Positions 15,991 through 25,407 of a DNA stretch of 64,000 nucleotides are shown here, piece after piece; the stretch's first letter is position 1; every line of letters begins with the position of its first letter. The position numbers and the translations under genes are program-made. The notes below the pieces were generated by a model. The model did no database searches and was not told where the DNA came from. It saw nothing but the letters and a program-made list of their open reading frames with translations. This DNA is from Lacibacter sediminis (GTDB lineage: Bacteria > Bacteroidota > Bacteroidia > Chitinophagales > Chitinophagaceae). The DNA lies in contig NZ_CP060007.1 in assembly GCF_014168535.1 (NCBI RefSeq), positions 2,170,001-2,234,000 of the forward strand, written 5' to 3'.

Positions 15991-17175
15991 ATGAAAGAAG
16001 TATATGTTATTTCCGCCGTTCGCACACCCATGGGAAGTTTCGGCGGCAGTTTAAAAAGCTTAACCGCTACACAGTTAGGAGCTATTGCTATTAAGGGTGC
16101 ATTGCAAAAAGCAGGCGTGGACGCAGGTAAGGTGCAGGATGTCTTAATGGGCTGTGTGATCCAGGCCAATCTCGGTCAGGCACCGGCAAGACAAGCAGCA
16201 AAATTTGCCGGCTTACCCAACGAAGTAAATTGTACAACTGTAAATAAAGTATGCGCCAGTGGTATGAAGGCCATTGCGCAAGCTGCACAAAGTATTATGC
16301 TGGGCGATGCGGATATTGTGATTGCCGGTGGCATGGAAAGTATGAGCAATGTGCCGTTTTATGTGGACAGTATGCGTTGGGGAAACAAGTATGGCAATAC
16401 AAGTTTTATCGATGGCCTGGCAAAAGATGGTTTGACAGATGTGTACGATGGTAAGGCGATGGGCAACGCTGCCGAGTTGTGTGCAAAAGAATGCGGTATC
16501 AGCAGAGAAGACCAGGATGCATTTGCCATTGAAAGTTACAAGCGTTCACAGTCGGCTTGGGAAAAAGGGTTGTTTGATAACGAAGTTGTTCCTCTTGAAA
16601 TTCCGCAACGCAAAGGCGATCCCATTGTGTTTGCAAAAGATGAAGAACCTTACAATGTAAAGTTTGATAAAATACCAACACTAAATCCGGCTTTTCAAAA
16701 AGATGGAACAGTTACCGCAGCCAACGCAAGTACTATGAACGATGGTGCAGCTGCATTGCTGTTGATGAGTAAAGAAAAAGCAGATGAGTTGGGATTGAAA
16801 CCAATTGCAAAAATCAAATCATATGCTGATGCGGAGCAGGCACCTGAATGGTTTACTACCACACCATCATTAGCAGTGCCGAAAGCAGTTGCTAAAGCAG
16901 GTTTGCAAATGAGTGATATTGCTTATTGGGAATTGAATGAAGCATTTGCTGTTGTTGGTATTGAAAACAGCAAGCGTATGCAACTCGATCCAGCAAAAGT
17001 AAATGTGCATGGCGGCGCAGTTTCGTTGGGTCATCCGTTAGGTGCAAGCGGTGCACGTATTATTGTTACGTTGATCAATGTGCTCAAAGCGAATAATGCA
17101 AAATATGGTGCTGCAGGAATCTGTAATGGAGGAGGAGGTGCCAGTGCAATGGTGATTGAAAACACAACCATCTAA
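15991..17175 (+). CDS. Acetyl-CoA C-acetyltransferase (thiolase)
   Basis: A 394-residue type II thiolase joining or cleaving acetyl units (two acetyl-CoA to acetoacetyl-CoA plus CoA). The nucleophile is Cys88 in NKVCASGMKA. The catalytic His lies in GHPLGASGAR and the second Cys in ICNGGGGASA, all intact. Length is typical (390-395). The ATG at 15991 starts MKEVYVISAVRTP, the usual family opening; eight upstream codons of the longer ORF overlap the promoter. There are no neighbouring fatty-acid genes, so whether it serves beta-oxidation or ketone/PHB-type metabolism cannot be said. Confidence 0.95.
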   Translation: MKEVYVISAVRTPMGSFGGSLKSLTATQLGAIAIKGALQKAGVDAGKVQDVLMGCVIQANLGQAPARQAAKFAGLPNEVNCTTVNKVCASGMKAIAQAAQSIMLGDADIVIAGGMESMSNVPFYVDSMRWGNKYGNTSFIDGLAKDGLTDVYDGKAMGNAAELCAKECGISREDQDAFAIESYKRSQSAWEKGLFDNEVVPLEIPQRKGDPIVFAKDEEPYNVKFDKIPTLNPAFQKDGTVTAANASTMNDGAAALLLMSKEKADELGLKPIAKIKSYADAEQAPEWFTTTPSLAVPKAVAKAGLQMSDIAYWELNEAFAVVGIENSKRMQLDPAKVNVHGGAVSLGHPLGASGARIIVTLINVLKANNAKYGAAGICNGGGGASAMVIENTTI

Positions 17176-17235
17176 ATCTCCCCGAAAATTGACTTAACAT
17201 TCAAAGACCTAACTTGTTTAATACTAAGATGAAAT

Positions 17236-17264
17236 AGAAACCTCTCCAAATCGGAGAGGTTTCT
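17236..17264. terminator. Rho-independent terminator after thiolase
   Basis: The arms AGAAACCTCTCC and GGAGAGGTTTCT form a perfect 12-bp stem around AAATC. It lies between the convergent thiolase and secreted-protein genes and can serve both. Confidence 0.85.
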
Positions 17265-17293
17265 GGTTATAATACAGATATTATTAGGTTTTT

Positions 17294-18079
17294 TTAATTC
17301 GACACTACTTTCACAATCCTGTATATAACTCTTGCACTTTCATGTTTTCTCATGTTCCCGAGAATATCAAGATTGTCTGGAAATACAGTTGCAGGATCCC
17401 AGGGTGTAAGCAATGCATCCTGTAAGGTCTTGAACAGGTCATATGAAATGGTATTGAATTTCATATCGCCGCCTGTTGGAGAAAGTACGGTTGCATTACC
17501 CCAGCCAATTTGCTGTGTTTGTTTTTTATCCATAGCCGATTGCAGAAAAGGTTTCCAGAGGTTTTTTTCAGCGTTAATAAAAGCCCCTGCGTTTTCAGAG
17601 AGGTGATAATTCATTACCACATAATTAAAATCTTTTGCAGGGTTTACTCCTTTTGCTTCGGCCCAGTCTTGATTGTGAAAAAAGATCTGGCTGGTTACAG
17701 TTGTAAACGAATTGGTTTCCATTTGTGCATAAGGAATTTTGGGAAACAGCTTTGCAGGATCGAACGTATCGCCGCTCCATGCAGAATCAATATTTGAAAA
17801 TCCATTAATGAATAAAAAATTAGACGAGTTCGGCAAGTCGTATCCACCAACTTTTTCAAACAATCCCCAGAAGTTCATCTTCTTTGCATCAACAGCTTTT
17901 TGTGCCACTTTGCTCCAGTAAGTTGTTTCCCTTTTAATGAACTCTTCAACTTTATCAGCAGGTACATGACGGTACTGGTAAACCGATACCTGCGCATACA
18001 GTTGCTGTGAAGGAATAAAAAATACAAACAGTAGTAAACTGAGTATGATGTTTTTGTATATGGAAGAAATCTGTTTCAT
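17294..18079 (-). CDS. Secreted protein of unknown function
   Basis: A 261-residue exported protein with a signal peptide ending about residue 29 (QQLYAQ). The mature part starts VSVYQYRHVPADKVEEFIKR, the kind of strand-then-helix pattern seen in dimeric alpha-beta barrel (ferredoxin-like) domains. Conserved-looking aromatic residues include YWSKVAQKA and MNFWGLFEKV. It resembles the two downstream proteins in layout: signal peptide, ~230-residue mature chain, C-terminal Arg/Lys-rich strand. It may be a distant relative. Function unknown. Confidence 0.7.
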   Translation of the reverse strand: MKQISSIYKNIILSLLLFVFFIPSQQLYAQVSVYQYRHVPADKVEEFIKRETTYWSKVAQKAVDAKKMNFWGLFEKVGGYDLPNSSNFLFINGFSNIDSAWSGDTFDPAKLFPKIPYAQMETNSFTTVTSQIFFHNQDWAEAKGVNPAKDFNYVVMNYHLSENAGAFINAEKNLWKPFLQSAMDKKQTQQIGWGNATVLSPTGGDMKFNTISYDLFKTLQDALLTPWDPATVFPDNLDILGNMRKHESARVIYRIVKVVSN

Positions 18080-18128
18080 TGTATTGATTTTTTAATAGCA
18101 AGTAATTTGTTTCGCATAATGCGCCTCT

Positions 18129-18848
18129 TTATTTTGAACTTAGATCTGCTCTGTAGATTAATAACTCACTCCAAACGTTATCCAGATAATTTCTTTGAAC
18201 ATCCAGCCAGCTATCCCAGGAGTCAGAGCCATTGATAGTTTCATAACGTTCCTTCATTGGCTTGCGGAAATTTGGTGCTCTTTCTTTGAGACCCTGTTTG
18301 TAACGTGTAACTACAGCAAATTGCAATGAGCCCGATGAGCTTGAAGAATAACCGGCCATTGATTCGCCACCTGCCTGCCAGGCTTTTCTAAGACCTCTAA
18401 TGCCTTCATATACTTTGCCTGCCCAACCTATTTTTGGAAAGTAGTGCGTAATATTAATTTTATCGGAGTAGTCACCAATAGCAACTGTGCTCAATGAATC
18501 AATATAGGCATAGTAAGCGCTGGAACCTCTGTCGGTTAAATGTATGGCCACACTTCTGTTCCAGTCATTATTATGTTCGGTTCCCAGATTGCCTCTGCCA
18601 TCAATTGCTTCCCAGCTGGTTGGTCCCTCCGTAATGTGATAGCCACCCGCATCAGGTCCTGTTGAAATTTCAAAAACACGCCAGCGCCATTCGCCGCTGT
18701 GATATTTTTGAGCATGCGTAGTTAATGCTTTCTCAAATTCCAGCACCTTGTCAACTTTGGGAAACACACGATTGACATTTACGATATTTTTTGGCTGACT
18801 AATCCCGATAAAAGGAATAAGCAGGCAAATAAGAAAAATCTTTCTCAT
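18129..18848 (-). CDS. Secreted protein, paralog A of a tandem pair
   Basis: A 239-residue exported protein with a signal peptide (MRKIFLICLLIPFIGISQ). It is clearly homologous along its length to the next upstream gene. Shared blocks are HAQKYHSGEWRWRVFEI, TGPDAGGYHITEGPTSWE and RYKQGLKERAPNFRKPM, and the spacing is the same. The strand pattern suggests two ferredoxin-like halves, as in stress-response dimeric barrel proteins, but no family is recognised with confidence. It lies 113 bp downstream of its paralog. Confidence 0.75.
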   Translation of the reverse strand: MRKIFLICLLIPFIGISQPKNIVNVNRVFPKVDKVLEFEKALTTHAQKYHSGEWRWRVFEISTGPDAGGYHITEGPTSWEAIDGRGNLGTEHNNDWNRSVAIHLTDRGSSAYYAYIDSLSTVAIGDYSDKINITHYFPKIGWAGKVYEGIRGLRKAWQAGGESMAGYSSSSSGSLQFAVVTRYKQGLKERAPNFRKPMKERYETINGSDSWDSWLDVQRNYLDNVWSELLIYRADLSSK

Positions 18849-18961
18849 TGTTATTTATTTAAAATGTGATTGGAAAAACTACAGCGAAAGCTGTTTGTTT
18901 TGTTGATAAAAAGTAATCGTTGATTTTTATAATAATTTATTAATGGCGGAGGAAGCATTAA

Positions 18962-19678
18962 TTATTTTGAGCCCAGATCTGCACGCAGGCTAAGCATTTC
19001 ACTCCAGCGGCTTTCAATTGCTTTTGCATAATCGGCCAGGTAATAATTCCATGCACCTGCACCATGCACTTCATCAAAGCGTTCTGCCATTGGTTTGCGG
19101 AAACCCGGACTTAATTCTTTTAATCCTTGTTTTAAACGATTAACCGTTACAATTTGCGGCGGACCTGATAGACTCACATTATACACAGCCACGCTTTCAT
19201 TACTGGCCACCCATGCTTTTTTTAATTTACGTACAAGGTCATTGGCTTCCCTGATCATACCCGGTTTAACGAACATATGAGTAATAATGATTTTATCGCT
19301 GTAGTCAGTAATGGCTACATTACTCAGTTCTGTACTATAAACGGAGTAGCCGGTGGTGCCACGTTCGCTTGTATGTGGTGAAACATTTTTTGCCCAGTCG
19401 AGTGTGTGTTCGGCACTCAGGTCGCCACGTTTATCAAACTGCTCCCAGCTAAGTGGGCCTTCCGTTATATGATAGCCGCCTGCATCGGGTCCTGTCTCAA
19501 TATAAAACACACGCCACTTCCAATCGCCTGTGTGATACTTCTGTGCATGCGATGCTAATGCTTTTTCAAACTCAAGTAATCTGTCTGTTTTGGGAAATGC
19601 TCTGAATGTACTAACCACGTTGTTCTGGCTCATTCCAATTATAGGAACAAGCAGGCAGAGAAGAAAAATCTTTCTCAT
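18962..19678 (-). CDS. Secreted protein, paralog B of a tandem pair
   Basis: A 238-residue exported protein with a signal peptide (MRKIFLLCLLVPIIGMSQ) nearly identical to that of paralog A. Shared motifs are HAQKYHTGDWKWRVFYI, TGPDAGGYHITEGPLSWE and GFRKPMAERF. The pair arose by tandem duplication. I chose ATG 19678, which starts the signal peptide; the longer ORF from 19765 adds an unlikely leader. Function is unknown; a small-molecule-binding or barrel role outside the cytoplasm is possible. Confidence 0.75.
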   Translation of the reverse strand: MRKIFLLCLLVPIIGMSQNNVVSTFRAFPKTDRLLEFEKALASHAQKYHTGDWKWRVFYIETGPDAGGYHITEGPLSWEQFDKRGDLSAEHTLDWAKNVSPHTSERGTTGYSVYSTELSNVAITDYSDKIIITHMFVKPGMIREANDLVRKLKKAWVASNESVAVYNVSLSGPPQIVTVNRLKQGLKELSPGFRKPMAERFDEVHGAGAWNYYLADYAKAIESRWSEMLSLRADLGSK

Positions 19679-19857
19679 GTTTTGTTGTTTTAGAATGTGA
19701 ATAAAGAGAGGGTAGTGTTGAGATAGGGTGGGAAGAAATATTAAGTTATAGCAATTCCCGGCCAAATCAAAGGAGAAAGATTTGCATTATTTCGTACGAG
19801 CACAGTTGATAGCTCTCCACTAACGGTAAAGGGCAAGGGAAGATGGAAGTTTTGGTC

Positions 19858-20604
19858 TTAATCTTTGCGTGCAACACACATCCAATCCCACGGGTGCGGT
19901 TCGTCGAGCCATTTGGGTGGATTGTTGAATTCGGTTTTCCAGGTGTAGTTGATCTTTTCAACCCGGTCAACTGTAAAGCCATCAAGTTTCAGCAAAAGTT
20001 CCAGTTCTTCTTTCAGGTAATGTTTGGTGGGTACATTATCAATATCAGTAACACCTTGCTTAATATTTTTTGCAAGAGCATATGCCTTTTCAACCGATTC
20101 AATTTTTTCTTTATGATCATCATCCACATTCCAGCGGTTGGCAATGATGTTGGTGTAGAGTTTAGATTCGAGAGATGGTACAACAAGGATCAATGTGCCA
20201 CCCTGGTTCAAACAAATATTGAGCGATTGAAAAAAGTTGATACGTTTTTTTAAATTATCGGTGAGGATGGCGTTAATGCAAACTGCCACATCGCAAGGAG
20301 TAACGGTCAACGTGTAAGCACTCATATCCATTCGTTGGTATTCCACGTTGGGATAGTCTTTGCATTTCTCTTTTGCAATGTCGAGATTAATGGCAGAGAT
20401 GTCTGTTGCTACCACATATTTGAATGCGGTAGCAAGTAAAGGGATCCATTTGCCGATGGCGCAACCAATATCTGTAACGGTCTTCTCTTTTGATGCAACT
20501 TCTTCAATAGCTCCAACGATCTTTCCGCTGGCATCGTTCTTCAGCACATCAAAAATTTCTTCGCTGTAGTTTGGTGCAATACGTTCCCAGTAATTTCTGT
20601 CCAT
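19858..20604 (-). CDS. Class I SAM-dependent methyltransferase
   Basis: A 248-residue methyltransferase. SAM-binding motif I is VTDIGCAIGKWIPLL, motif II ends in ATDISAINLDIA, and the motif IV region is CDVAVCINAIL. The N-terminal WERIAPNY and the size resemble small-molecule methylases of the Methyltransf_11/25 type. The substrate cannot be deduced. It is divergent from a GNAT acetyltransferase gene whose start lies 86 bp away. Confidence 0.85.
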   Translation of the reverse strand: MDRNYWERIAPNYSEEIFDVLKNDASGKIVGAIEEVASKEKTVTDIGCAIGKWIPLLATAFKYVVATDISAINLDIAKEKCKDYPNVEYQRMDMSAYTLTVTPCDVAVCINAILTDNLKKRINFFQSLNICLNQGGTLILVVPSLESKLYTNIIANRWNVDDDHKEKIESVEKAYALAKNIKQGVTDIDNVPTKHYLKEELELLLKLDGFTVDRVEKINYTWKTEFNNPPKWLDEPHPWDWMCVARKD

Positions 20605-20689
20605 GTTTATAAATAAGTCTTTGGCTAAAGATAATTTTTTGTTGTTGATTGAAATGTATTCCAGTAACTTAACTTCTCAACAAAAAGCT

Positions 20690-21199
20690 ATGAGTTTAAT
20701 CACAATACGATATGCAAGCGCTGATGATGCAGAACTGATCGCCGATATGAGCCGCACTTCTTTTTACGAAGCCTTTGCCAAAGACAATACAAAAGAAGAC
20801 ATGGATATTTTTATGAGTGAGCAGTTCAGCAAAGAAGATTTGATGAAAGAAGTAGAACTGAGCGAAGGGATTTTTATGCTGGCGTATATCGATGATGAGC
20901 CGGTTGGTTACGCAAGGTTGCGTGTTAAGAATAATCTTGCACACGAGCAGGCCATTGAAGTTGCACGCATTTATGCATTGGATAAAGCCATTGGCAAAGG
21001 AGTAGGGAAGGCGTTAATGCAGGAATGCATCAACAAAGCAAATGAACTGCAGATGAAATCGATCTGGCTGGGAGTATGGGAAAAAAATGAACGGGCCATT
21101 GCCTTTTACCAACGCTGGGGCTTTGAACGTTTCGGTGAACACCAGTTCCTGTTGGGGACAGACCTGCAAACAGATTGGCTGCTGAAAAAGACTTTATAA
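20690..21199 (+). CDS. GNAT-family N-acetyltransferase
   Basis: A 169-residue acetyl-CoA-dependent acyltransferase. The acetyl-CoA pyrophosphate loop appears as ALDKAIGKGVGKALM, motif B as SIWLGVWEKNERAIAFY, and the last strand GFERFGEHQF. Size and order fit GNATs acting on polyamines, amino acids or antibiotics; the substrate is unknown. ATG 20690 gives the normal family start (SLITIRYASADDAE); an upstream ORF extension overlaps the promoter of the divergent methyltransferase. Confidence 0.87.
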   Translation: MSLITIRYASADDAELIADMSRTSFYEAFAKDNTKEDMDIFMSEQFSKEDLMKEVELSEGIFMLAYIDDEPVGYARLRVKNNLAHEQAIEVARIYALDKAIGKGVGKALMQECINKANELQMKSIWLGVWEKNERAIAFYQRWGFERFGEHQFLLGTDLQTDWLLKKTL

Positions 21200-21317
21200 G
21201 GCAGCGTATTTCTACGTGGGTTTGTAGTACAACCTATCAAAACCCCTGTAAATACAATCATTTCAGCAAAAAAGCGTTATCTTACAACACCTCTTAAACT
21301 ATTAAAAACCATTTTCT

Positions 21318-21437
21318 ATGAAACGCTTTGAAAAAACAATCCCGTTTTACACACGTAAAGATGTTCCGTTTGCTTTGTTCATTGTATTCTTTTCGTTGGC
21401 GCTTATTTTGAGTATCGTAATCACAGCTTATAAATAA
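21318..21437 (+). CDS. 39-residue single-helix membrane protein
   Basis: This short ORF encodes a basic N-terminus (MKRFEKTIPFYTRKDVP) followed by one strongly hydrophobic helix (FALFIVFFSLALILSIVI) and TAYK. It has a separate leader region with TATCTTAC at 21271-21278 and ends 44 nt before a rho-independent terminator, so it looks like a free-standing transcription unit. The composition is that of a real small membrane protein rather than random ORF noise. Confidence 0.5.
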   Translation: MKRFEKTIPFYTRKDVPFALFIVFFSLALILSIVITAYK

Positions 21438-21481
21438 GATATTATTCTTTCTAAGGAACCTTTACCAACTGCATACAAGTA

Positions 21482-21506
21482 AAAGCCCCCGGTTAACGGG
21501 GGCTTT
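21482..21506. terminator. Strong rho-independent terminator
   Basis: AAAGCCCCCG (21482-21491) pairs perfectly with CGGGGGCTTT (21497-21506) around a 5-nt loop. It serves the small ORF on the plus strand and the DUF3857 operon on the minus strand. Confidence 0.9.
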
Positions 21507-21509
21507 CTG

Positions 21510-23411
21510 TTATCCTTTTTTCAGAACGATCTTTTGTCCTTCATCTTTTTTAATGGCTTCAAAACTGTTGGCCACTTCATTAAACTTATCGGGTGGTACA
21601 ATGTGTTTGTGCAGCTGCAGTTCAGTAGTAACGCTGAGTTTTGTTTTAGTTTCATTCAGCTGAATGCTGTTCTGGTATTTAATAAAATCGTTCCTGATCT
21701 CTTTTACCGGGGGCACAGTTTCTGTTAAGAAGCCTTCAGGCAGTTTGTACGTTATATGATCTGTTTTGATATAAGGATAATCAAACAGGTATTCATGTTT
21801 TCTTGTTTCGGCAGGTTTAATGTTTTCGTCATTCAATTTGTACTGACGGAGAGGATAGAAGTGTTTGCTGCCTGCTTTGAAATCATAGAACTGGTTGTAT
21901 GCTAATTTTATTTCAACCAAATGACCGTCGGCCGAATCAGAAAGAATTTTTACTTCGAGGTCATCGGGTGCCTTGTAACCAAATGCATTGACCAAAGCTC
22001 TTTTTGTATCTTCTTTTGTTTGTCCGTTTACATAAGCATCTACATATTGCCAGAATTCACCCGATACAAATAACTTGCTGGTAAGTATTGCAGAGCCGTC
22101 TTCAAATAAATCTGCATCGGTAGCAGATATCCATTTGTTGAATATGCTTTTACTGCTTGGTGTTTTAGTCAGTACTCCGCCATTTTCGGTAAGCAACAAG
22201 GCATTTCTGTTTTCTGTAAAGTTGCCAAGCATACCAGGCAGAGTTTGTTTGCTTGTACATTCAAGCCAAACAGAATCATTCTTCAATGGAACACAAAGTA
22301 TAACATGGTTAAAGTTGTTAGAGGCGAAAGTTGGATCAACCGGGTATTCATTGGTGCCGGCATTAATTAATGCAGCATGTGCTTTTATACCTACAGCATT
22401 CAGGATGTTTTTCATGTAATGCGTTAAACCTTTGCAATCACCATATTTTTTCTGCTCGGCAAAGGATACCGGGAAAGGTTTAAAGCCACCAATACCAAAC
22501 TGGATGCTTACATAGCGGAATTCTTTTTGCAGATAGCTGTAAAGGATGGAAATTTTCTCCTGTTCCGTTTGTGCATCTTTGATCAATGATTTGAAAAACT
22601 CAACACGTTCAGGTTTGAATGGATTAGTTTCTTCATAAAAAGGGTAGGTCCATTTGCCAAATTCTTTCCAGCTTTCTAATGAGCCGGGAAAGCCATCATA
22701 ACTGAATTGTGTGGGAGATACATCGATCCATGGCAATGATACACGTGGCCCATATGAACCGGTTTCTTTTGTGGGAACGGGTTTGTTACTTAACTCCCAT
22801 GTGTACACTGTTTTCTTAGCATCAGTTGTAACAACAGGTTCGCCATTGAAGTTATAAGCTTTGTATTTGACAGGGATAGCAGACCTTACAACAAACCTGC
22901 TTTTCTTAAACGATTCTGTTGTGCTTCCAAAATACCAGGACGGGATATCAATGAAGCCGGAACAGTTTAGTTCGTATTCGGTTTCAATGGTGCAAGGCGT
23001 GCCGGGCACGGGAAAATCAAGTTCATATAATTTGTCGTCGGATGCCAGTGTAATGCCATCATATGCACCTTCCAGTTTAAAGTCTTTTTTCTTAAAGCGT
23101 GATACTTCAATACCAAGTTCGTTGTACACTTTCACCGTTATTTCCTCCAGCTTGCGGAGTTTGTCTACACCAATCCGTACAACTGAATGGTGAAGGCCGG
23201 CCTTTGTTAATACTGTTGCAATCGTGTGTGTACGGATGATCATCTTAGACGGCGATTCAATGTCGATCACGTTTTCTTCCAAATGATAAACTGCATCAGC
23301 ATCTTTCTTTAAGCTGTCGGGCAATGTCAATGAGGAATAGTTCAGGATGGTTTGCGACCATCCATTTACACATACTAAAACAAAGACGAGCAGAGCATTT
23401 AGTTTTCTCAT
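21510..23411 (-). CDS. DUF3857/transglutaminase-like exported protein, catalytic Cys present
   Basis: A 633-residue exported protein with a signal peptide (1-19, ending GWSQ). The N-terminal ~230 residues form the DUF3857 beta domain, followed by a transglutaminase-like domain (~260-390). That domain keeps the catalytic features GDCKGLTHY (Cys) and FNHVILC (His). The C-terminal ~200 residues are a further beta domain. DUF3857 proteins are abundant in Bacteroidota envelopes; activity is unproven. Its ATG overlaps the TGA of the upstream gene by 4 bases, so it is the last gene of a three-gene operon. Confidence 0.87.
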   Translation of the reverse strand: MRKLNALLVFVLVCVNGWSQTILNYSSLTLPDSLKKDADAVYHLEENVIDIESPSKMIIRTHTIATVLTKAGLHHSVVRIGVDKLRKLEEITVKVYNELGIEVSRFKKKDFKLEGAYDGITLASDDKLYELDFPVPGTPCTIETEYELNCSGFIDIPSWYFGSTTESFKKSRFVVRSAIPVKYKAYNFNGEPVVTTDAKKTVYTWELSNKPVPTKETGSYGPRVSLPWIDVSPTQFSYDGFPGSLESWKEFGKWTYPFYEETNPFKPERVEFFKSLIKDAQTEQEKISILYSYLQKEFRYVSIQFGIGGFKPFPVSFAEQKKYGDCKGLTHYMKNILNAVGIKAHAALINAGTNEYPVDPTFASNNFNHVILCVPLKNDSVWLECTSKQTLPGMLGNFTENRNALLLTENGGVLTKTPSSKSIFNKWISATDADLFEDGSAILTSKLFVSGEFWQYVDAYVNGQTKEDTKRALVNAFGYKAPDDLEVKILSDSADGHLVEIKLAYNQFYDFKAGSKHFYPLRQYKLNDENIKPAETRKHEYLFDYPYIKTDHITYKLPEGFLTETVPPVKEIRNDFIKYQNSIQLNETKTKLSVTTELQLHKHIVPPDKFNEVANSFEAIKKDEGQKIVLKKG

Positions 23412-25327
23412 GGCTTAGGTATTGTTTTTCTTTTGAATACAATTTGTTCATTCAATATTTCAAACAGTTTAGCATAAAATATTTTGAATTCGGGATATTC
23501 ATCTGCATAAAAAGTCGGACGTTTTATTTCAAGCGTATAACGCATAGAAATACTGTTTTCATTCCTACTTACAAAACGTTGAAGCGAAATACTGGTATCG
23601 GGCATTATCATACGGGTGTTATTTGGCAGTTCTTCCAGTTCAAAGCCTTGCGGGAAACGGAGGGTGGTGAACATATTGTAATACTGGATGTATCCAAATT
23701 CAATATCGGTGAAACGTTTGTCGGAAATGAATTCATTCTTCTCCAACTCCATTAGAAAATTGGGAGAGTAAAACATATAATCGCCACTGCTGTTTAAAGT
23801 GCCGCTGAATTGTATAACATTTTCAAGTGGCAAACTGTCGATTTTTTGGTTTTTGTATTTCAGTGAATCGAATTTGAAATCGGGATGGGGTGTGGTAAAA
23901 TAATCCGATAGGTATTTTTTCTCACCCTGCCGTAACGATTTTAAACGTTCGTCTTTGGCATATTCAAATGCAAAAACATTTGCGGTGCCTGCAATTTTTC
24001 CGTCATTTGTAATGTCGACCCAAACTGAAGTAGAAAGTTTAAACCGATTTGTTGTGTCGCCAAGTTTTATAAACTGTCCAATTGCTTTGTCAACCAACAA
24101 GCCTTCTGTAAACTGAACATCCCAGGGAACCTGTGTAACGGGATTGGTGAAATTGGTAACGTCAATAATATGCGGATTTCCATTTGTTTCGGTGCATACA
24201 TATACATTGTTAAACTGGTGTAGGAAAGGATAACTGCTGTTCACTTTTCCATTACTTCTGGTACTGACCAAAACCGGGTACGCTTTAAATCCTGCTTCTC
24301 TCAAAAGGCTGAGGAGTAGAAGATTCATGTCGGCACTATTGCCATAGTGTTTGTCTAATGCATTTTTTATTCCTTCCTGTACCCATATTGATGTTTTGCC
24401 ATTCCAGGTTACTTCCCGTTTCACATAGTCTACAATTGTATTCAGGCGATTAATTGGGTTGCTGAGATTTTTTAATTCGTCGGGAAGATTTGTGGTTTTG
24501 TAAATATTCTTATTTAGTTGTAGGCCAAAGGATTCGTTTTCTAATATAAGGTATATCAGTTTGCCCCAATTGGTTTCCTGTGATTGTCTTTTAAAGAAAC
24601 GATGCTGAAAGTCGATACGTTGTAGATAATCTTTTAAGCTGCTCATGAACGGTTCTCTTTCAAGGCCGGGAACATCTTTCATTACAAAGCGCCGTATGTT
24701 AGTCTCAGTTGTTTCTTCCACAGGGAGAGTGTGCCGAATATGATAATCAAAAGCAAAGGTTGTGGGTATTTCTACATTGTACTCGCTGTAACGAACCGGA
24801 TAGGGCCGCTGAAATGCCCAATCTTCAATTCCAAAATAATTACACCTGGTATGCTCGTATCGATATTCAATTATGCTTCCTACTTTTACGTTGGGCATTG
24901 AAAATACCATCATCGCAGTATTCTCGTCTATATTTTGAACAAATATTGATTTTTTTTCGAGTTTGGTTTCTTCCAGTTCGCCGTTTGAGTTAAGGTTATA
25001 AGTGTATCCTTCAATTGCACGTATGTACTCCTGCTTGTCTTTGCTATAAAATCCAATACGTACGTTGGCGAGTTCCAGCGCTTTTTCATTCAGTATTTTG
25101 ATACGAATGCGTGGTGTTGTTTCGTTCAGGAAAGTACTACCTGTTGCGTAATAACGCACTTCTGCCATATCAATTAGGTACTCAGCAATGGCCTCTTTAT
25201 CGTAACTGCATTCTTTTGTAGCAAACTCTTCTTTGTCAATTTTACCGAAAGGTGTAATTTCTTGAGCCGAGGTTTCGTTGTGAAAATTAAGTAAAAGCAA
25301 CAACGAAATCATACGTGTCATCTTCAT
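23408..25327 (-). CDS. DUF3857/transglutaminase-fold exported protein, catalytic residues replaced
   Basis: About 639 residues. The signal peptide is best placed at MKMTRMISLLLLLNF (ATG 25327), matching that of the upstream paralog. An earlier ATG at 25411 overlaps the previous stop codon (ATGA) and is an alternative. The domain order is DUF3857, transglutaminase fold, C-terminal beta domain. The catalytic Cys position reads GNSADMNLLL (Ser) and the His position FNNVYVC (Asn), so the peptidase or transglutaminase activity is probably lost. It is a close paralog of the next gene upstream; the C-terminal ~115 residues are far more similar than the rest. Confidence 0.85.
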   Translation of the reverse strand: MKMTRMISLLLLLNFHNETSAQEITPFGKIDKEEFATKECSYDKEAIAEYLIDMAEVRYYATGSTFLNETTPRIRIKILNEKALELANVRIGFYSKDKQEYIRAIEGYTYNLNSNGELEETKLEKKSIFVQNIDENTAMMVFSMPNVKVGSIIEYRYEHTRCNYFGIEDWAFQRPYPVRYSEYNVEIPTTFAFDYHIRHTLPVEETTETNIRRFVMKDVPGLEREPFMSSLKDYLQRIDFQHRFFKRQSQETNWGKLIYLILENESFGLQLNKNIYKTTNLPDELKNLSNPINRLNTIVDYVKREVTWNGKTSIWVQEGIKNALDKHYGNSADMNLLLLSLLREAGFKAYPVLVSTRSNGKVNSSYPFLHQFNNVYVCTETNGNPHIIDVTNFTNPVTQVPWDVQFTEGLLVDKAIGQFIKLGDTTNRFKLSTSVWVDITNDGKIAGTANVFAFEYAKDERLKSLRQGEKKYLSDYFTTPHPDFKFDSLKYKNQKIDSLPLENVIQFSGTLNSSGDYMFYSPNFLMELEKNEFISDKRFTDIEFGYIQYYNMFTTLRFPQGFELEELPNNTRMIMPDTSISLQRFVSRNENSISMRYTLEIKRPTFYADEYPEFKIFYAKLFEILNEQIVFKRKTIPKP

Positions 25328-25407
25328 AAAAGAAGTGTAATTATGCAGCGCTTGCAACCAGCTGAAATACTGAGCCCAAATAAAAAAAATGTACAAAATG
25401 AATTTGG

